Source: Lates calcarifer
Taxonomy: Eukaryota; Chordata; Actinopteri; Centropomidae
NCBI RefSeq assembly: GCF_001640805.2
Contig: NC_066852.1
Span: 5,192,194-5,256,193 of the forward strand
Length of the DNA stretch: 64,000 nt
Direction: 5' to 3'
The notes under the pieces: model-generated
The model's database searches: none
The model's input: the letters and a program-made list of their open reading frames with translations, nothing else
What the model was told of the DNA's origin: nothing
Shown: in pieces, positions 59,651 through 64,000 of the stretch
Layout: each line of letters begins with the position of its first letter
Numbering within the stretch: position 1 is the first letter of the stretch
Position numbers and translations under genes: made by a program

Positions 59651-61589
59651 AATGAGAAGAAGAATGAGTGTTCCGTGATCGGCATTTTCATCAATGCAGA
59701 TCTTCTCTCATTTGGATGATGGTGGTGGTGCAGTAACACAACAATGTTTAGAGAGTTTAGTAACAGGAGAAGTGAAGGGGATAACAAAGTTGCCCAAATA
59801 ATTTAAAAAAAAGAAAGAAAGAAAATTGTGGACTTCCTTTCTCATCCAAAGTCAAGCGGTGAGGAAACTCGTAAAGAACGGGTATCTGAAAGAAACAGCC
59901 AATAAAACCACTTGAGCTTTGACACAGTTTCCTGCATTCAGCAGCGACTGAGCACCAACACACGCTGACCTGCTAGATGGTGGAGGGACGGCCTGTTTTA
60001 AGCCCATCAGACGGCAAGTCGTTGCGCCGCTGGAAGAGCGGCACAGTGGTCGAGGATGCATTGATGCATTGTGACAGTGAGGATAAACAGACTTTATGGT
60101 GCATTACAGAGGCAGACAAACACACAGGCGAGCTCAAATGTGGCCAATGCTGTCCTTGGATGTGTAAAATTAAAAGCCCTCCCTCCCGTTGTGTACGACA
60201 CAAGAGGTCTCAAAAATCTCCACTTTTTTATGCCATTAACAAGAAGTGCATATACAAGCATAAACACACCCGAGGCTGAATAAATTCTTGTATCTCTTAG
60301 AGTTAGGTGATTGTTTGCATGACAGCATGTTAACCTCCCCACAAATACACAAAAATCCTTAAATCCAGTCTCAATGCAAAATATCCAGGCTGACCAGCAT
60401 GATAGAGGCTTTCAGCAAAGACCCACTATGGAGGGGAGTGAATGATAATATGCACCATACAGGGATCGCACCACTGTCAAAACACAGAATAAATTCAGTT
60501 TTATTCATGTTTTCTCTGCCTTTGTGATGCATATAAAACATGTTACATATCACGAACAACTGCTTTTTGAAGCCAAGTATAGTTCAATGTGTTTGATGAC
60601 TAGGTTCTTGTAAGAACTAGATCTAAAGGACAGATTGTGTTTTTTTTATTCTGGACTATCTAGGTAATAGCTTTCTTTCTGGAATAGTGCATGAATCGAT
60701 GGAGATTTAGCAAATTTAACTGTATACAACAGATGTGTAATACTTTGAGGACTTTTAAAAAACACACTAGTCCTATTATTCATTGAATTCCTCTACATGT
60801 AAAGCAAGCAGGCAGTTAACTTAAGCAAAAGTGTGACCTTAAAACAGCATGTCGTGGTAAATACATCTCTTCTACCTTGTTTCTAAGCATCACAAGGACA
60901 TTCCTGTTCAAAAAAAGGGACTATTATGATGTCTCTTTCAATTAAGTGCATGTTTCAATCTCAGAGCAGAATCAGCTCCCATCAGCTGCGAACACTACAT
61001 CCACAACCTGAAAAACAAAACCCTTACCGGCTTTTTAATAAGATGCAGAGAATCCAGAAGGATCTTTATAGTAAATGCCACAACTCATTAGGCTAATTAC
61101 CCTATCACACATTTACTCCGCTGCTAATAACAAAGTAGGCAGAGAGACAGAGAGAGAGAGGAAACCACACATCTCCTCATAAAGTTGGCATTCTAGCAAT
61201 TAGTGAAAAGAAACATTAAAGCCCACACACACTTCCTGAGCAAAATAATTAAAGAAAAATGGCAGAGATACTGATTCTCTGTTCTTTTTCGCTTTTTAAA
61301 GTCTACAGCCCCCATATGAACAGTGTAGAGGCAGGAACACTGGCAGATCAGACTTCTCTTAAAATAAGAGTGCTATTTGTGTCTTTTTGCATAATTTGAC
61401 TCACTGTGGGAGACAGTGACTTGTGAAGTCAAATTTAATTGTGTTTATAACAAGGTAACAAGGTGTGTTTAGTCATTAGCTCCTTGCATGGACAAAAATA
61501 ATTCCAAAAATCTAATCTGCTCTGCCTCCTCTGAATACAGAACAGCAAGCATTTCACTTAAGAGCTACAAATAATCATATTTAACAGCA

Positions 61590-61830
61590 CATGCTGGTGA
61601 ACCCTCAGCTCTTGTTGCTCCCTGAGCTCAGTGCTGCCTCTGACACTGTTGATCACAGCATTTTAATTGGCCATCACGCACATTTACAGACTCAGCTGGC
61701 TCTATATTCTCCATAGCCCCATTTAACTGGGAGGTAACTCAAATTCCCATCTTATTACTCTACCCTTGTGCCCCTGTTGTGTCACATAAAGACACTGATA
61801 ATATACAGCTGTATCTGTAAAACGTAATGA
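61590..61830 (+). pseudogene. L2-like LINE reverse transcriptase relic
   Basis: Frame from 61612 reads LLLPELSAASDTVDHSIL, a degraded form of the LLDLSAAFDTVDHSIL block of fish L2/Rex1-type reverse transcriptases, then a stop. About 130 bases on, at 61791-61817 in another frame, DTDNIQLYL corresponds to the YADDTQLYI catalytic block. Stops, a frameshift and a large deletion make it dead. No 3' end with tandem tail follows directly. Confidence 0.78.
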
Positions 61831-62696
61831 TACAGACCTTTATACTCTTCAAAGGGTTGCTTAGTGGACAGATATTAAACCTTCATCTACGTAATGATAG
61901 CAAATCTGTAGTTAAGGGGGCACTACACCAATTTTATGAAATTAAGTTTACTTGTTAAGGTTAGAACTACTCTGCATGTGAAAACAGCAGTATGATGTAT
62001 TCTGTGGGTCAGGAGGACACACAGAACAGAAAGCCTGTTTTACAAACTGGAGGAGAAAGCTACCATGCAAGGTGCTGGTCTAACTATCACGAGCAATTAC
62101 TCAGTGTCTTGGTCAAGGTTGCCAATTAAGTCCAACCACGGACCATTTCTGTATATCACTATTGAATTAGGGCCACTGTAGTTTTACAAGTATGGTGTAG
62201 ATCTAGGTCTGTACGCTTTCAGTTGTGTTTTTTTAAGTATTATTTCCATTCATTCAAGACTCAGCAAAGACTCATGAGATTATCCGTACACAATAAACAG
62301 CAGCTTGCTTCATTTATGGTTGAATTTAAGTGCTGCTGTTATAATTGTTCCCTTTGGAAAAACAGTGTTAGACTACACCTATTCAGATTTGTGAGAAGGA
62401 AATGTTAATGTTGTAGTCAAATAGTCACCGTCATGGAATTAAAACTCTGTTTGAATGCAAAGAGTGCTTGTTTCATTTGAATGAAATAGATTATATCACA
62501 GTATGTGTTATTTATTTTGTAGGTATGTTAGACTTCTTTCTGCCACCAGGCACTAAATGTCACCTTAAATACATCCCTACCCTCAGCCATAAGAGCATAG
62601 GAAAAGATTGCGGTTTGGGTTAAAATAAGCACTTCCTTAAGGTTAAAAGACCTTCATCGTCATAGTTACATTGGTAAACACATAGTTAAGATAAGC

Positions 62697-62880
62697 CCAA
62701 GGCTTTTCTGTGTGGACTTTGCATTTTCTCCCTATGCCTGGCTTCCTCCCACAATGGTTTTCTTCTGTCTATATGACGGCCCTACGATAGACTGGTGACC
62801 TGTCCAGGGTTTACCCCACCTCTCACCCAATGTCAGCTGGGATTGGCTCCAGCTTTTTCCCACTTTGGACAGAGTCAAGG
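62697..62880 (+). repeat. SINE-like element, 3' part
   Basis: Contains TGTGTGGACTTTGCATTTTC, CCTACGATAGACTGGTGACC, TGTCCAGGGTTTACCCCACC and CAATGTCAGCTGGGATTGGC, the 3' half of the same family as 41949-42220. The tRNA-like head is absent, so it is a truncated copy. Confidence 0.8.
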
Positions 62881-64000
62881 TGTCTAGGTGTTTTTCTATT
62901 TATCTGCTTTGCAAGTGAAAATGTGTTTTACATTAATTAAGACAATAAAGAATGGAAGGACAGATCTCAGCTCTTATAGAGCCACTCTAACCAAGAATCT
63001 AATAAAAGTACATGAGCACTATTAACATTAATGTATTCTCTAAATCACATTTAAATACACTTATAAATAATAAGGTCCACATGTCTTTGATACGATCATT
63101 CTTTTGTTGCTACAGTGAGCTTCTCCTTTACTCTCCTCTATATACTGTATAGGGAGGGAAGAGGAGAAACTGGAGGTTAAAAAAAACCCATGTGGAAGTG
63201 GAAGAGGGGCTGATTTACTGATTTGGACCGCTCCTCCACCCCACCCCCAACCACCAAACCAAGCTGCTCCAAACATAGCTGCTCACATCAAAGGCAGCCT
63301 TGTATCTCAGAGGAGCTGCTAAAGACTACAGAAGCTCGCCTCAGGCCTGAGAGCGGGGGCTCACACCTCCTCAGACAGCAGTGGCGGATACCTGCGGGTG
63401 GGACCTGAGGAGCCGGGACAGGCGGCCCAACACAGTCTGCAGTGTCATCGTTACTTTACGGGCTGCACCAGACAGTGCAGGGCAGCTTGTGCCTCATTTG
63501 GCTCAACAAATCTAGTTAGTTATTGGTGTGCTGCCTACACCAGGAGATCACCAAGCGCGATTAAAAATGACTGTATTTTGAATAATTTACTTCATAAATA
63601 GATAATACAAGCTCATTATAGAGGTGCATCAATATTCTAGTGATAAGCTGAGAGAGGGATGAGGTGTATATTTTATTTTATTTTTTTTACTGGTGTTTTG
63701 GGTTTCACTCAGCAGTGATTTTTTTCTTTTCTTATTTTGTACACCTAACAAGGTGGGGCCTCTCTACGTGGTAAATAAAAGACATGACATTTCAAGCAAA
63801 TGTCAGTAGGGTGATATATAAACATCCTAAAATAAAGGAAAAAACAAACAAAAAAAAAAGGCAAACAGAGTATCCACAGTTTAGTGTGGAAACTGTCAGA
63901 CAACATTTCACAGTAATTTTACTCAGAGCTTTGGTGCAAACTGATTATATCGTTCTAAAGAAAGTGCACTAATATTTTTTTTAGGAGTGAGGAAGGATTA

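Larger units (their letters stand above)
51033..64000 (-). other. pknox2: probable long 5' intron of pknox2
   Basis: The first in-window coding exon begins mid-codon and no minus-strand exon ending in a matching split Arg codon was found, so this 13 kb is most simply intronic; mammalian PKNOX2 has very long 5' introns. It contains repeats listed separately and GC-richer blocks near 57640-57990, 59940-60060 and 63220-63480 that could include non-coding exons or enhancers. I see no convincing independent gene. Confidence 0.6.

Noticed and set aside
1..64000. tRNA, rRNA or known microRNA genes, and CRISPR or phage-like systems
   Set aside because: No intact tRNA cloverleaf apart from decayed SINE heads, no rRNA, no recognised microRNA hairpin, and no spaced direct repeats; the window is eukaryotic.

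Overview
This is a window of vertebrate nuclear DNA, almost certainly from a ray-finned (teleost) fish. The evidence is spliced genes with GT-AG introns, AT-rich non-coding DNA, many CA, AT and GATA microsatellites, and several interspersed repeats typical of teleosts: an L2-like LINE reverse transcriptase relic, a Tc1-like transposase relic, tRNA-type SINE fragments, and twin 3' ends closing in repeated TTGAA units. I see no bacterial operon, CRISPR array, phage or rRNA. The exact species cannot be read from the sequence; the compact introns suggest a percomorph-like fish.

Two protein-coding genes are supported, both on the minus strand. Positions 28532-33402 hold a complete pannexin 3 gene (panx3) of four coding exons and 460 residues, with all splice phases consistent. 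Positions 38570-51032 hold the last eight coding exons (409 residues) of pknox2 (PREP2), a TALE-class homeobox transcription factor. Its N-terminal exon or exons were not found up to position 64000 and probably lie beyond the window edge. Human PANX3 and PKNOX2 both lie on chromosome 11q24, so the linkage is in keeping with old synteny.

Layout: 1-28390 is intergenic, with microsatellites, repeat relics, a local diverged duplication (19.7 and 20.4 kb) and a few stretches that look like conserved non-coding elements. 28391-33850 is panx3 with a poly(A) signal and a possible 5' leader exon. 33850-38569 is the intergenic gap, with a Tc1-like relic, a LINE/SINE 3' end and the probable pknox2 3' UTR. 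38570-51032 is the pknox2 coding part. 51033-64000 is probably a long 5' intron of pknox2, with a second LINE/SINE 3' end, SINE fragments, a LINE reverse-transcriptase relic and GC-richer unexplained blocks.

The two genes do not form one pathway: Panx3 is a membrane channel of skeletal and skin cells, and Pknox2 is a nuclear PBX partner. Points worth a second look are an extra hydrophobic C-terminus on Panx3, a microsatellite-encoded glutamate tract in Pknox2, an exact PBX-PREP composite site inside a pknox2 intron (possible self-regulation), and two full RFX X-box matches in pknox2, one of them coding. No clearly new biological system was found.
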